Source of the DNA: Thiosocius sp963759055
Lineage (GTDB): Bacteria; Pseudomonadota; Gammaproteobacteria; Chromatiales; Chromatiaceae
Direction: 5' to 3'
DNA: 64,000 nt
Assembly: GCA_963759055.1 (NCBI GenBank)
Contig: CAVWYD010000034.1
Span: 169,490-233,489, forward strand
The notes below the pieces were generated by a model. That model was not told the origin of the DNA. It worked only from the letters and a program-made list of their open reading frames with translations, and ran no database searches. Of this stretch, positions 25,202 through 33,233 are shown in pieces (position 1 is the stretch's first letter; each line of letters begins with the position of its first letter). A program made the translations under genes and the position numbers.

Positions 25202-27076
25202 ATGGCGCTGCTGACACTACGTAACTTACACCTGAGCTACGGCGATCCTGCCCTGATCGACGGTATCGACCTGTCGATCGAGCCCGGTGAGCGCATCTGT
25301 CTGATGGGGCGCAACGGCGAGGGGAAATCGACCCTGCTCAAGCTGATCGCCGGAGATCTGAAAGCCGATGATGGCGAACGCGTGGTCGCCCAGGGGCAGC
25401 GCATCGCGCGGTTGACCCAGGAGGTGCCGGAGCAGCTGCATGGCTCGGTGTTTGAAGTGGTCGCCGACGGCGCCGGCGCCACCGCGGAGTTGATAAAGCG
25501 ATACCATGCCGCCACCCTGGCCCTGTCGGAGGACAGCAGCGAGGCTGCGCTGGCTGGTCTTGAGCAGGTGCAGCAGCAGCTCGAGGCTGCAGACGGCTGG
25601 CGCATGGAACAGCAGGTCGAGAGCGTGATCTCGCGCATGCAACTCAATCCCGATGATTCGTTCGATGCCCTTTCCGGCGGCATGAAACGTCGTGTGCTCC
25701 TGGCGCGCGCGTTGGCGGCCGACCCTCAGCTGCTGTTGCTGGACGAACCCACCAACCATCTCGACGTCGAGTCCATCGTCTGGCTGGAGGATTTTCTGCT
25801 CAGTTGGTCCGGGACCCTGGTCTTCATCACCCATGACCGAGGTTTTCTGCAACGGCTGGCTACGCGTATCGTCGAGCTCGATCGCGGTGGCATCGCCGAT
25901 TTTCCCGGCGACTATAAAAACTATCTGCGCCGGCGCGAAGAGATGGACAATGCCGAGGCGCAGGCGCAGGCCCGTTTCGACAAGCGGCTGGCACAGGAAG
26001 AGATCTGGGTACGGCAGGGGATCAAAGCGCGACGCACACGCAACGAGGGCAGGGTGCGTCGGCTCGAGGCCATGCGCCGCGAATACGGCGACCGCCGCAG
26101 CCGTCAGGGCAGCGTCAGGCTGGCGATGAACACCTCCGAGCGCTCCGGCAAACTGGTTTGCGAGGCAGAAGCGGTCAGCTACGCGTGGGAGGACAAGCCG
26201 ATCATCCGTGATTTCTCGACGACCATCATGCGTGGCGATCGCATAGGCATCATCGGCCCCAACGGCTGCGGCAAGTCGACACTGCTCAACCTGCTGCTGG
26301 GCAAGCTGAAGCCCGACAGCGGCAGCATTGAGCTCGGCACCAAGATCGAAGTGGCCTACTTCGACCAGCTGCGCGAGCAGCTCGATCTGGAAAAGACGGT
26401 GCTCGATAATGTCGCCGGCGGCAGTGACAAGGTGAGTATCGGCGGCAAGGAAAAGCACGTCATCAGCTATCTGCAGGACTTTCTTTTTCCGCCCAAGCGC
26501 TGCCGGCAGCAGGCCAAGGCCTTGTCCGGGGGTGAGCGCAACCGCCTGCTGCTCGCCAAGCTGTTCACCCGCCCAGCTAATGTCCTGGTGATGGACGAGC
26601 CGACCAATGACCTCGACCTCGAGACCCTCGAGCTGCTCGAGGAGTTGCTGCTGGAGTTTGACGGCACCCTGCTGCTGGTGAGTCATGATCGCGCCTTTCT
26701 GGACAACGTTGTCACCAGCACCCTGGTGTTCGAGGGCGGCAGCAGGGTGAATGCCTACGTCGGCGGCTATCAGGACTGGCTGCGTCAGCGCGCCGCGTCG
26801 GTCAAGCCGGCAGCAAAGAAGAAGCCGGCCGAGCTCAAAATGGGCGAGATGGCCAAGCCAAAAAAACTCAGCTACAAGGATCAGCGCGAGCTGGACCAGT
26901 TGCCGGCTCGGATAGAATCGCTGGACGCGGAGTCGGTCGAGATCCAGGCTGCGCTCGGCAACCCCGAGCTCTATCGAGAGTCACCTGAAAAGGTGAACGA
27001 GCTCAATGCCCGTCTGCAGCAGGTCGAGAAAGAACTGGCCCTGGCCTACGAGCGATGGGAGGCGCTGGAGGGCTGA
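25202..27076 (+). CDS. uup: ABC-F ATPase Uup
   Basis: This 624-residue soluble protein has two ABC domains and no membrane segment. It has Walker A GRNGEGKST and GPNGCGKST, signature motifs LSGGMKRR and LSGGERNR, and Walker B LLLDEPTNHLD and LVMDEPTNDLD. The C-terminal coiled coil begins KPKKLSYKDQRELDQLP, as in Uup. ABC-F proteins act on ribosomes, and Uup also affects transposon excision and replication. ATG 25202 starts the ABC domain, and the open frame further upstream has no role. Its 3' end abuts the integron integrase remnant on the opposite strand. Confidence 0.95.
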   Translation: MALLTLRNLHLSYGDPALIDGIDLSIEPGERICLMGRNGEGKSTLLKLIAGDLKADDGERVVAQGQRIARLTQEVPEQLHGSVFEVVADGAGATAELIKRYHAATLALSEDSSEAALAGLEQVQQQLEAADGWRMEQQVESVISRMQLNPDDSFDALSGGMKRRVLLARALAADPQLLLLDEPTNHLDVESIVWLEDFLLSWSGTLVFITHDRGFLQRLATRIVELDRGGIADFPGDYKNYLRRREEMDNAEAQAQARFDKRLAQEEIWVRQGIKARRTRNEGRVRRLEAMRREYGDRRSRQGSVRLAMNTSERSGKLVCEAEAVSYAWEDKPIIRDFSTTIMRGDRIGIIGPNGCGKSTLLNLLLGKLKPDSGSIELGTKIEVAYFDQLREQLDLEKTVLDNVAGGSDKVSIGGKEKHVISYLQDFLFPPKRCRQQAKALSGGERNRLLLAKLFTRPANVLVMDEPTNDLDLETLELLEELLLEFDGTLLLVSHDRAFLDNVVTSTLVFEGGSRVNAYVGGYQDWLRQRAASVKPAAKKKPAELKMGEMAKPKKLSYKDQRELDQLPARIESLDAESVEIQAALGNPELYRESPEKVNELNARLQQVEKELALAYERWEALEG

Positions 27077-27091
27077 GTCCCGACCCGTGTT

Positions 27092-27459
27092 GCCACAACA
27101 CGTCGAACGGGCTCTGTATCCCCAGTCCCCCTTTCCGCAGCACGTGGGTATGGATCATCGTGGTCGCCGGGTAGCTGTGACTCAGCAGCTCCTGAATCGA
27201 GCGGATGTCCTCAATCTGACGGAACTGCCGCCCCTGAAGATTTCTCAGCCTGGCTTTTGCGTTGAGATAAATATCCGCATCTTCGGCTGAATGTGCGGAC
27301 AGGCGGCGTTCTGTAATGCGCGAGAATGTACCCCTCTGTATGTTTTCGGTACCATGGTCCAGACTTCGCCGGGACCGACGATTTTTCATGGATAGATAAG
27401 TAGTTATGCTCAAATCGCTGGATAGCAGGTGCCCGCGCAGCGGTCGGTTTTTTCGACAT
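27092..27459 (-). pseudogene. intI: Remnant of an integron integrase (intI)
   Basis: The minus strand carries pieces of an IntI-type tyrosine recombinase. An N-terminal piece from 27459 (RFEHNYLSIHEKSSVP...WYRKHTEGYILAH) breaks by frameshift near 27305-27320. It continues as RRLSAHSAEDADIYLNAK...QFRQIED, then jumps directly to the C-terminal DIRSIQELLSHS...TTMIHTHVLRKGGLGIQSPFDVL. Most of the catalytic core, including the HxLRH box, is missing. In the last motif (family TTMIYTHVL) the nucleophilic Tyr is His (codon 27150-27152). The gene is therefore dead in three ways. It points away from the cassette-like genes, as an integron integrase should. Confidence 0.8.
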
Positions 27460-27605
27460 CCCAAGCCCTCCATGGCTAACGGGTCAGCTACGCCGGACCA
27501 TCCTTATCTGCGTGAAACGTCGCCGGACTATTGGAACTCTGCCTGCCCCGGTTATGAGGGCGTCTTTCCATCTGGCTGTTAGGTTTCACGAAATAGGAGC
27601 ACGAG
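27460..27605. promoter_or_regulatory. Putative attI region of the decayed integron
   Basis: This gap lies between the integrase remnant and the first cassette-like gene. It ends with GCTGTTAGGTTTC; the GTTAGGT at 27579-27585 matches the GTTRRRY recombination core and sits 20 bases before the first gene. The assignment is by position and core match only. Confidence 0.5.
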
Positions 27606-28004
27606 TTGTCGATTGATCCCCGAGAATTCGCAGAAAACGAAGCGTGGCTTCTGTTTCAGCTGAATGATGCTCCTGTTCAAACGGAATCGGACGGCAATTT
27701 CAATGTCCTGGCTATCATGGATGTTGCAACGGGTTTGATACTCGGAATGGAGTTCGTTGGAGTCCTGGCAGAAGAACCCTCCGAGTTTGAATCAAGAAAA
27801 TTGTTAGCCTCAGCGGAATCAGCGGCAGGCATAAGGCCGCAGCGTCTTCTAGTCGATTCCCAGCAGAATATCGATCAACTAATCAGAATGGCAAGTGCTA
27901 TGGGGTTCGAGGTGATCCCGGAGTCCGAGAGCAATCTCAATCCGATAACTCAGGAGGCGCGAGCAGGGTTTGCGGCTCATGTTTCGGGAGCGAGGAGGCA
28001 ATGA
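27606..28004 (+). CDS. Cassette gene 1: unknown small protein (DUF6930-like)
   Basis: This 132-residue cytoplasmic protein has a central run FNVLAIMDVATGLILGMEFVG followed by RKLLASAESAAGIRPQRLLVDS, resembling small domains of unknown function (possibly DUF6930). It starts at TTG 27606, supported by GGAG eight bases upstream. The 3' end runs directly into an attC-like site. Base composition is visibly AT-richer than in uup. No function can be given. Confidence 0.65.
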   Translation: MSIDPREFAENEAWLLFQLNDAPVQTESDGNFNVLAIMDVATGLILGMEFVGVLAEEPSEFESRKLLASAESAAGIRPQRLLVDSQQNIDQLIRMASAMGFEVIPESESNLNPITQEARAGFAAHVSGARRQ

Positions 28005-28005
28005 A

Positions 28006-28072
28006 ACCCAATAATTCGGTCAAGCCGTTCGTCGCCGTGCTCCTCACTCGGACGTCCAACTTGGCGTTATGT
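28006..28072 (+). other. attC-like recombination site 1
   Basis: This 67-base imperfect inverted repeat has outer boxes ACCCAAT (28006-28012) and GTTATGT (28066-28072). The AATTCGGTCAAGCCG and CCAACTTGGCGTTATG segments closely resemble common attC sites (AATTCGTTCAAGCCG and TCAGGCGTTAGGC). It starts two bases after the stop codon of cassette gene 1. Confidence 0.7.
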
Positions 28073-28087
28073 AAATAATGGACACAG

Positions 28088-28441
28088 GTGGTTCTGATGG
28101 TAATAGAAAAGGGTGAGCAAGTTCATGTGATGTACAGGGCTCTTTATGAGAGCTCAGGCCGACGTCATTTTCTCGGAGAGGTTCAAGTAGCTGACGGAGC
28201 TATATGCCGCGTCGAAGGATACGTATTTGTATATGATCAAAAGTCTTCCTCATATACAAAAAAGCCGGAGAAGCGTGTAACGATAATGGATCTGTCGGAA
28301 AGTGGATATATCGTTAATTTGATCGATAAAAAAGTCAACTTGGAAGATGTTTTCTATAGATACGAGCAAGACGTCGGGTTGGTCGCAGTAGATGGCAAAG
28401 GTTTTTCGTTGAACATAAACGAGTTTGGCGCCAAGAGTTAG
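28088..28441 (+). CDS. Cassette gene 2: unknown small protein
   Basis: This protein of up to 117 residues is mostly beta-strand-like (QVHVMYRALYESSGRRHFLGEVQVADGAICRVEGYVFVYD) and has an acidic C-terminal half. It may start at GTG 28088 or ATG 28097; no strong ribosome-binding site decides. It lies between two attC-like sites, is AT-rich and matches no family I know. Confidence 0.6.
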   Translation: MVLMVIEKGEQVHVMYRALYESSGRRHFLGEVQVADGAICRVEGYVFVYDQKSSSYTKKPEKRVTIMDLSESGYIVNLIDKKVNLEDVFYRYEQDVGLVAVDGKGFSLNINEFGAKS

Positions 28442-28455
28442 TGTTGATTATTTGC

Positions 28456-28520
28456 GCCCAACAACTTGTTCAAGCCGTTCGCTGCGCTCACTCGAACGCT
28501 CGGCACTCCGCGCGTTTTAA
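28456..28520 (+). other. attC-like recombination site 2
   Basis: GCCCAAC (28456-28462), then AACTTGTTCAAGCCG, matches the left half of common attC sites almost exactly. The right half (CGGCACTCCGCGCGTTTTAA) has the L' box but a degenerate core (GTTTTAA). It starts 15 bases after cassette gene 2. Confidence 0.6.
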
Positions 28521-28752
28521 TTGTGCTTTCGACATTGTTGTGCAAACGGCGTTGCGGTTTGGATGCCTCCGGACTTGGCGACAGGCGAAAAGCGAAGGAG
28601 CATCCGTGGATCGGAAACTCTCGAAGCGCACACCAAAACCTGGGAGTGGGTGCTTCTCGTTTGCGGGTCCCTGTGCGTGATCACGAATCTTTCAGCTTTT
28701 CCATGAGTGCAATTGGACCTCGGAATAATTGTCTCCGGCCTTGGAACAGAAA

Positions 28753-29172
28753 ATGATTCACGTTTTTCTACGCATAGCGGTTTGGGTAACGGTTTTTGCA
28801 ATCGGCTACCTTGTGTTCGGGTCACAACTGTTCGATTCATCGCAAAGCGTTAATCCATTTGAAAGCGTAACAACCATCTATCTGCCGCCTGCCAAATCAG
28901 AGCGGCAGATTGAGTACGAAGAATCAATGCAAACAAGAAAGCTGGATTCTGAAGAGTTGGCGGAGTACCGGTCTCTGGCTATCAACAGGGAGTCGAAGTT
29001 CTGGCAGCGGGAGGGTGTTTCTGTCGAGGAGGCGTTGTCTGGAGTCAAGAGGCAGCGGAAACAGCATCTCGCATCGATTTTGGAGCAAAGGGGTATGTCA
29101 ACCGAAGAGTCGGCTATCTTCTTCATGGTGGTGGAGCGAGATCATCCCGCGCTGCTGGACGATCAGGAGTAA
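28753..29172 (+). CDS. Cassette gene 3: membrane-anchored unknown protein
   Basis: This protein of about 139 residues has one N-terminal transmembrane helix (VFLRIAVWVTVFAIGYLVFG) and a charged, helical C-terminal domain (KRQRKQHLASILEQRGMSTEESAIFF). ATG 28753 is preferred; a TTG at 28729 would add eight residues. The 230 bases before it hold no gene that I can support. An attC-like site follows 16 bases after the stop. Confidence 0.6.
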   Translation: MIHVFLRIAVWVTVFAIGYLVFGSQLFDSSQSVNPFESVTTIYLPPAKSERQIEYEESMQTRKLDSEELAEYRSLAINRESKFWQREGVSVEEALSGVKRQRKQHLASILEQRGMSTEESAIFFMVVERDHPALLDDQE

Positions 29173-29188
29173 TTGGTTCGAACAAGGT

Positions 29189-29263
29189 GGCCAACATTTT
29201 TCACCACTGGACACTCTGCCTCGACGCACTCAAGTGCCCGCGCGAGTGACCACAAGGTTGGCC
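29189..29263 (+). other. attC-like recombination site 3
   Basis: Outer boxes GGCCAAC (29189-29195) and GTTGGCC (29257-29263) are perfect reverse complements. An inner pair, TGGACACTC and GAGTGACCA, can also pair with a mismatch, giving the two-box hairpin expected of a folded attC. Confidence 0.55.
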
Positions 29264-29294
29264 CCACAGCAATGCGAAAAGGGAAGAATCGAGA

Positions 29295-29582
29295 ATGGTG
29301 AATGCATTCCTCATTGGACACATTACGGTAAAAGACAAATCGAAGTGGTCTGAGTACCGTAATAGGCTGCCGGCCACCTTGAAGCCGTGGGGAGCCGAGC
29401 TTATGTTCAGGGGTAATCTTTCTTCGGTACTCTCAGGCAATCATGGGCACACTGATACAGTCGTAATTCGCTTTCCTGACATTCAGGCATTGAACGACTG
29501 GCATTCCTCAGCGCAGTACCAATCATTGATACCCATCCGGCAAGAAGCTGCTGAAGTGACGTTGCTTGCGTTTGAGGAATAA
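29295..29582 (+). CDS. Cassette gene 4: DUF1330 family protein
   Basis: This 95-residue ferredoxin-like-fold protein matches DUF1330: MVNAFLIGHITVKDKSKWSEYRN, ELMFRGN, and TVVIRFPDIQALNDWHSSAQYQSLIPIRQ. Family members are related to the dimeric alpha-beta barrel enzymes, but their function is unknown. DUF1330 proteins are known as integron cassette cargo. It lies between attC-like sites 3 and 4. Confidence 0.8.
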   Translation: MVNAFLIGHITVKDKSKWSEYRNRLPATLKPWGAELMFRGNLSSVLSGNHGHTDTVVIRFPDIQALNDWHSSAQYQSLIPIRQEAAEVTLLAFEE

Positions 29583-29584
29583 CA

Positions 29585-29653
29585 GGCCAATCAGCAAAGC
29601 CAGCGGACGCCGCATTGCTGCGCAGGGCTCATCCGGTGATTAAGGCGTTGTAA
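29585..29653 (+). other. attC-like recombination site 4
   Basis: GGCCAAT (29585-29591) and, 55 bases on, GGCGTTGTAA with core GTTGTAA (29647-29653) frame an imperfect inverted repeat. It starts two bases after the DUF1330 stop. It matches less well than sites 1 and 3. Confidence 0.5.
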
Positions 29654-29658
29654 GATCC

Positions 29659-29865
29659 ATGAGCGAGTTTGTCGATAATCTTGATGAGGTGTTCGCGCTG
29701 TTTGGCGCGGTCCGCGCGAAGCGCATGTTCGGCGGTTATGGCCTATACCACGATAACCTGGTGTTCCGTCTCGTCGCAGATGAAGTTTTGTACCTGAAAG
29801 CCACGGCTTCATGTGCGACGATGAGCGGCATGATGGCCCGAATATTTTTCAGGCGCTGGGCATGA
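29659..29865 (+). pseudogene. Truncated TfoX N-terminal domain protein
   Basis: The first 48 residues match the TfoX/Sxy N-terminal domain (MSEFVDNLDEVFALFG, KRMFGGYGLYHDNLVFRLVADEVLYLK). After that the frame gives unrelated sequence and stops at 68 residues, well short of the usual 100. Another frame over the same bases reads GPNIFQALGM, similar to the following part of the domain, so a frameshift near 29800 is likely. TfoX-N proteins are frequent cassette cargo. Confidence 0.65.
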
Positions 29866-29872
29866 GAAGAAC

Positions 29873-30484
29873 ATGAAAAAGAGATGCGGATGGTGCGGCA
29901 GCGATCCGCTTTATATCGCTTACCACGACGACGAATGGGGAGTTCCGATTCGTGACGACCGGCGTCTGTTCGAGTTCCTTGTGCTGGAAGGCGCTCAGGC
30001 TGGTCTGAGTTGGCTTACTGTTCTCAAAAAGCGAGAGAACTACAGAAAAGCGTTTCATGAGTTTAACGTTGAGCGCATCGCCAGGTACTCGCAACGCGAC
30101 GTTGGCCGGCTGCTAACCGATGCTGGCATTGTACGAAATCGCCTCAAGATAGAATCTGCGATAAAAAACGCGCGGGGGGTTCTTAATATCCGGGAGGAGT
30201 ACGAATCCCTCGACGCGTTTCTCTGGCGCTATGTCGATGGTATACCCGTGCAGAACACTTGGAGAAGTTTGGCAGATTTACCCACGCATACGAAGGCTTC
30301 AGATCAAATGAGCAAGGATCTGAAAAAACATGGATTCAGTTTCGTGGGCTCAACTATATGCTATGCGTTCATGCAGGCTGTCGGCATGGTGAACGACCAC
30401 CTCACGGGTTGTTTTCGATACGGAGAAATCGCAGACGTTTTAGAACAGGTAAATACCAATGTCGACGGTAAACTGCTTCTTTGA
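29873..30484 (+). CDS. tag: DNA-3-methyladenine glycosylase I
   Basis: This 203-residue Tag removes 3-methyladenine from alkylated DNA. The zinc-binding snap is visible: RCGWCGSD and the His in AYHDDEWG at the N-terminus, and DHLTGCFRY near the C-terminus. The pocket motif GAQAGLSWLTVLKKRENYRKAF is present. It starts eight bases after the TfoX fragment. Codon use is AT-richer than in the backbone, in keeping with a cassette origin. Confidence 0.93.
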   Translation: MKKRCGWCGSDPLYIAYHDDEWGVPIRDDRRLFEFLVLEGAQAGLSWLTVLKKRENYRKAFHEFNVERIARYSQRDVGRLLTDAGIVRNRLKIESAIKNARGVLNIREEYESLDAFLWRYVDGIPVQNTWRSLADLPTHTKASDQMSKDLKKHGFSFVGSTICYAFMQAVGMVNDHLTGCFRYGEIADVLEQVNTNVDGKLLL

Positions 30485-30591
30485 TTTGCGGTGCAGGGCA
30501 GCATCCGCGGCAGCGCCGGATCAAATCAGCGTGCCGGTGCTGGCGTGGTTAGGGCAGACAGACGCGCCGCTGAGCTTTTGTGTTGGAGCCA

Positions 30592-31488
30592 ATGGGGAAG
30601 TATCAAATGATGTTCCCAGACGACTTTGAAAAAACTCGAATAATCACCAGTGGTGCTGAAATAAACCTTGTGCATGGCGGGTTCGGCAGCCCACTGCTTT
30701 TGTTACATGGCTATCCGCAGACACATGTCATCTGGCACGCGGTGGCCTCTCAGCTTGCTCAAAGTTTCCATGTGATTTGTCCCGACCTGCGCGGCTATGG
30801 CGACAGCTCGAAGCCACCGAGCGCGCAAGATCATCACCCCTACTCGAAGCGTGCGATGGCCCAGGATATGGCCGAGGTGATGACGTCGCTCGGGCATCAG
30901 GAATTTCTTGTGGCCGGTCATGATCGGGGAGCAAGGGTGACTCACAGGATGGCTCTTGATTATCCCGCAAGAGTCGAGAAAGCCTGCGTGATGGATATCG
31001 CGCCGACGCATCTCATGTTCAAGACTGCGGATCAAAACTTTGCCACAGGCTACTATCACTGGTTCTTCCTCATTCAGCCGGATGGGCTGCCAGAACATAT
31101 GATCGGCGCTGATCCTGCGTACTATCTCGCTGAAAAACTGAGGCGATGGAGTGCGCCCGGTGCGGTTTTTTCGGATGAGGCGGTTGCCGAGTACGTTCGC
31201 TGCTTCAGCAATCCAGAAGCTGTTCATGCGTCCTGTGAAGATTATCGCGCCGCAGCGAGTATCGATCTGCAACATGATGAGGATGATATGCATCGTAAGG
31301 TTCAGTGCCCTCTGCTTGTCTTGTGGGGCGCCAAGGGATTTGTGAACCGAACCTATGACGTTCTTCGTGTGTGGCAGGATCGTGCCGAACGGGTTGAGGG
31401 CCGTGCGCTGGACTGTGGGCATTTTCTACCCGAAGAAGCGCCAGAGGCAGTCTGCGAGGAACTGCTTCGGTTCTTTGCTGCCACGTAA
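30592..31488 (+). CDS. Haloacetate (fluoroacetate-type) dehalogenase, alpha/beta hydrolase
   Basis: This protein of about 298 residues probably hydrolyses haloacetates to glycolate and halide. It has HGGFGSPLLLLHGYPQTHVIW and the nucleophile motif GHDRGARVTHRMALDYP (Asp followed by Arg, as in fluoroacetate dehalogenase, with Arg for carboxylate binding). It also has GYYHWFFLIQ (the His-Trp pair of the halide pocket) and the catalytic His in LDCGHFLPEEAP. The start may also be TTG 30580. The preceding gap ends in a GTTAGGG core at 30548, so this may be a cassette. The substrate range is inference from the motifs. Confidence 0.88.
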   Translation: MGKYQMMFPDDFEKTRIITSGAEINLVHGGFGSPLLLLHGYPQTHVIWHAVASQLAQSFHVICPDLRGYGDSSKPPSAQDHHPYSKRAMAQDMAEVMTSLGHQEFLVAGHDRGARVTHRMALDYPARVEKACVMDIAPTHLMFKTADQNFATGYYHWFFLIQPDGLPEHMIGADPAYYLAEKLRRWSAPGAVFSDEAVAEYVRCFSNPEAVHASCEDYRAAASIDLQHDEDDMHRKVQCPLLVLWGAKGFVNRTYDVLRVWQDRAERVEGRALDCGHFLPEEAPEAVCEELLRFFAAT

Positions 31489-31584
31489 TGCCTCGTACTC
31501 AACGTTCACCATTTGTAACGTTAAACTCGGGAAATAAAACGTCGCGGGCCTTTCTGGCCTGCACTCTGACTGTGGGGAAATCTG

Positions 31585-32010
31585 ATGCCTCGAATCGCTG
31601 AGACAGATGAAGAAATAGAAAGCTGCTTCGAGGTCATGTCGCAGCTTCGTCCTCATTTGAAACAGGCCGAGTTTCTCTCGCTGTTTCGACAGATGGAGCC
31701 TGAAGGTTATCGAATTTCCTATATCGAGCGGGAGGGGGTGGTGGCGGCCGTGGCCGGATACCGAATCTCGACCAATTTTCACCTGGGTAGACACCTGTAT
31801 GTCAATGATCTCGTTACGTCGAGCAGTGTGCGCTCTACGGGCTATGGTGAAGAAATGATCAAATGGCTTCGGGGCGAGGCAAAATCCGCGGGGTGCCGAT
31901 TCCTCGATCTGGATTCAGGAACCCAGCGCGATCGTGCCCACAAATTCTATTTCGGGCACGGATTCACGATTGCAAGTTTCCATTTCAGTGAGGACCTCAG
32001 TGACTCGTAG
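31585..32010 (+). CDS. GNAT family N-acetyltransferase
   Basis: This 141-residue acetyltransferase has strand-helix patterns YRISYIEREGVVAAVAGYRI and VNDLVTSSSVRSTGYGEEMIKWLRGEAKSAG, containing the acetyl-CoA-binding R..GYG motif, and ends HKFYFGHGFTIASFHFSEDL. The substrate is unknown. GNATs are among the commonest integron cassette genes. It starts at ATG 31585 with GGGGAAA upstream. The surrounding gaps show no clear attC. Confidence 0.85.
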   Translation: MPRIAETDEEIESCFEVMSQLRPHLKQAEFLSLFRQMEPEGYRISYIEREGVVAAVAGYRISTNFHLGRHLYVNDLVTSSSVRSTGYGEEMIKWLRGEAKSAGCRFLDLDSGTQRDRAHKFYFGHGFTIASFHFSEDLSDS

Positions 32011-32200
32011 CGAGGAGCTGAAGATAGCGCTTTTCGGCAGCAAAGCCTGTTACGGGTGTGATCGGAATGCGAACTCAGATCAGGGGCGCGAGGTCCGGTA
32101 TGATGCAGGTGCATGAAGGTGTGAAGCGGTTTCGCTGCGAGCCGTCAAAATCTTTTTCGAGGGCCAGCGGCTGGAACGGTTCCGAATAGCTGGATTCAGA

Positions 32201-32479
32201 ATGAATGAACTGTTTGAGAACGAGATCGTGAAATTGGCGTTTGCCGGGCTGGTGGTGGTTTTGGTTCTCGGCGTTTTCGGCTGGTTGAAGTTCAAGAGAG
32301 ATGAAAAAGTGGTGTCCGACTTTTTGAAAGACTCGGGCGTAGATGCCAGGCGTATCCACAAGACTACTTATGAGATCTCTTCGGCTACCAAGTTGCATGA
32401 AAAGCGTGTCAGAAAGGTCTGCCGGAGAAGTACGAGGATCGGGAAAGAGCAAGATGATTCGTGGAAATGGCACGGGTAA
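32201..32479 (+). CDS. Small single-pass membrane protein, unknown
   Basis: This 92-residue protein has one transmembrane helix (LAFAGLVVVLVLGVFGWLKF) and a basic cytoplasmic tail (DARRIHKTTYEISSATKLHEKRVRKVCRRSTRIGKEQ) that could form a small helix-turn-helix-like unit. The family is not recognised. A GTTAGGT core (32515-32521), as found at integron recombination points, lies 36 bases after the stop. Confidence 0.6.
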   Translation: MNELFENEIVKLAFAGLVVVLVLGVFGWLKFKRDEKVVSDFLKDSGVDARRIHKTTYEISSATKLHEKRVRKVCRRSTRIGKEQDDSWKWHG

Positions 32480-32557
32480 CGTCGCGATAATGATCTTCAT
32501 CAGAAAGTGCTGGCGTTAGGTCACGCGCCGATAGTGTCGGCACCGTGGAGACCATGC

Positions 32558-33175
32558 ATGAAATACATCCTGTTCAGCGATATTCATTGTGACAGTGTTG
32601 CCTGTGAGCAGCTTGTTGACCGGTCTGAAAACGCGGACTTTGCCATCGGCGCGGGCGATTTTGCATCGTTGCGCAGAGGCCTCCAGGAGACCATCGGGAG
32701 GCTGGCCGGGATAAGGATTCCGACGATCCTGGTCCCTGGCAATCATGAGAGCCATGCCGAGCTGGTCGAGGCCTGCGAGGGGATTGACAACTTTCATGTC
32801 CTGCATGGATCCGAGATAGAACTGGATGGGACGCTGTTCTGTGGAATCGGCGGAGGTATACCGATCACCCCTTTCGGGGCATGGACCGTCGACTTCTCGG
32901 AAGAATATGCGCAGCGCCTGCTATACAGTCCCGGCCGGAATTTCATCTTTGTCACGCACTCGCCGCCATTCGGCTGTCTGGATACACTGCGCGATGGTCA
33001 GCATGTTGGCAGCACGGCGATTCGGTCCTTCGTCGAAATGGCGCGTCCCAGCTTTGTTGTGTGCGGCCACATTCACGAATGTGCCAGTCAGCAGGATGAG
33101 ATTGAAGGTATTCCGATAATCAATGCCGGTCCTGCGGGTATTGAATTCGAGTATCCGCGTGGACGCCTCCTGTAG
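32558..33175 (+). CDS. Calcineurin-like metallophosphoesterase
   Basis: This 205-residue phosphoesterase has the full metal-binding signature: DIHCD, GAGDFAS, GNHES, VTHSPPFG and CGHIHEC. It is a small cytoplasmic enzyme of the YfcE or Icc-like type; the substrate is unknown. ATG 32558 is preferred because MKYILFSDIHCD is the family start. The open frame upstream covers the probable recombination core at 32515. Confidence 0.88.
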   Translation: MKYILFSDIHCDSVACEQLVDRSENADFAIGAGDFASLRRGLQETIGRLAGIRIPTILVPGNHESHAELVEACEGIDNFHVLHGSEIELDGTLFCGIGGGIPITPFGAWTVDFSEEYAQRLLYSPGRNFIFVTHSPPFGCLDTLRDGQHVGSTAIRSFVEMARPSFVVCGHIHECASQQDEIEGIPIINAGPAGIEFEYPRGRLL

Positions 33176-33233
33176 CCAGTCGACTATCGGGCGTGGCAGG
33201 GTCAGCGCAGGCTAGAGGAGTTTGAATGAGCAA

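Noticed and set aside
25226..26686. Long minus-strand frame (486 codons) across uup
   Set aside because: It is entirely antisense to the two ABC domains, whose motifs are unambiguous.
28441..28756. Two overlapping plus-strand frames after cassette gene 2
   Set aside because: They cover the attC-like site, have no ribosome-binding site and no protein-like pattern.
31490..31584. Possible attC between dehalogenase and GNAT genes (AACGTTAAAC)
   Set aside because: AACGTT repeats occur but no paired outer boxes of proper spacing could be found.
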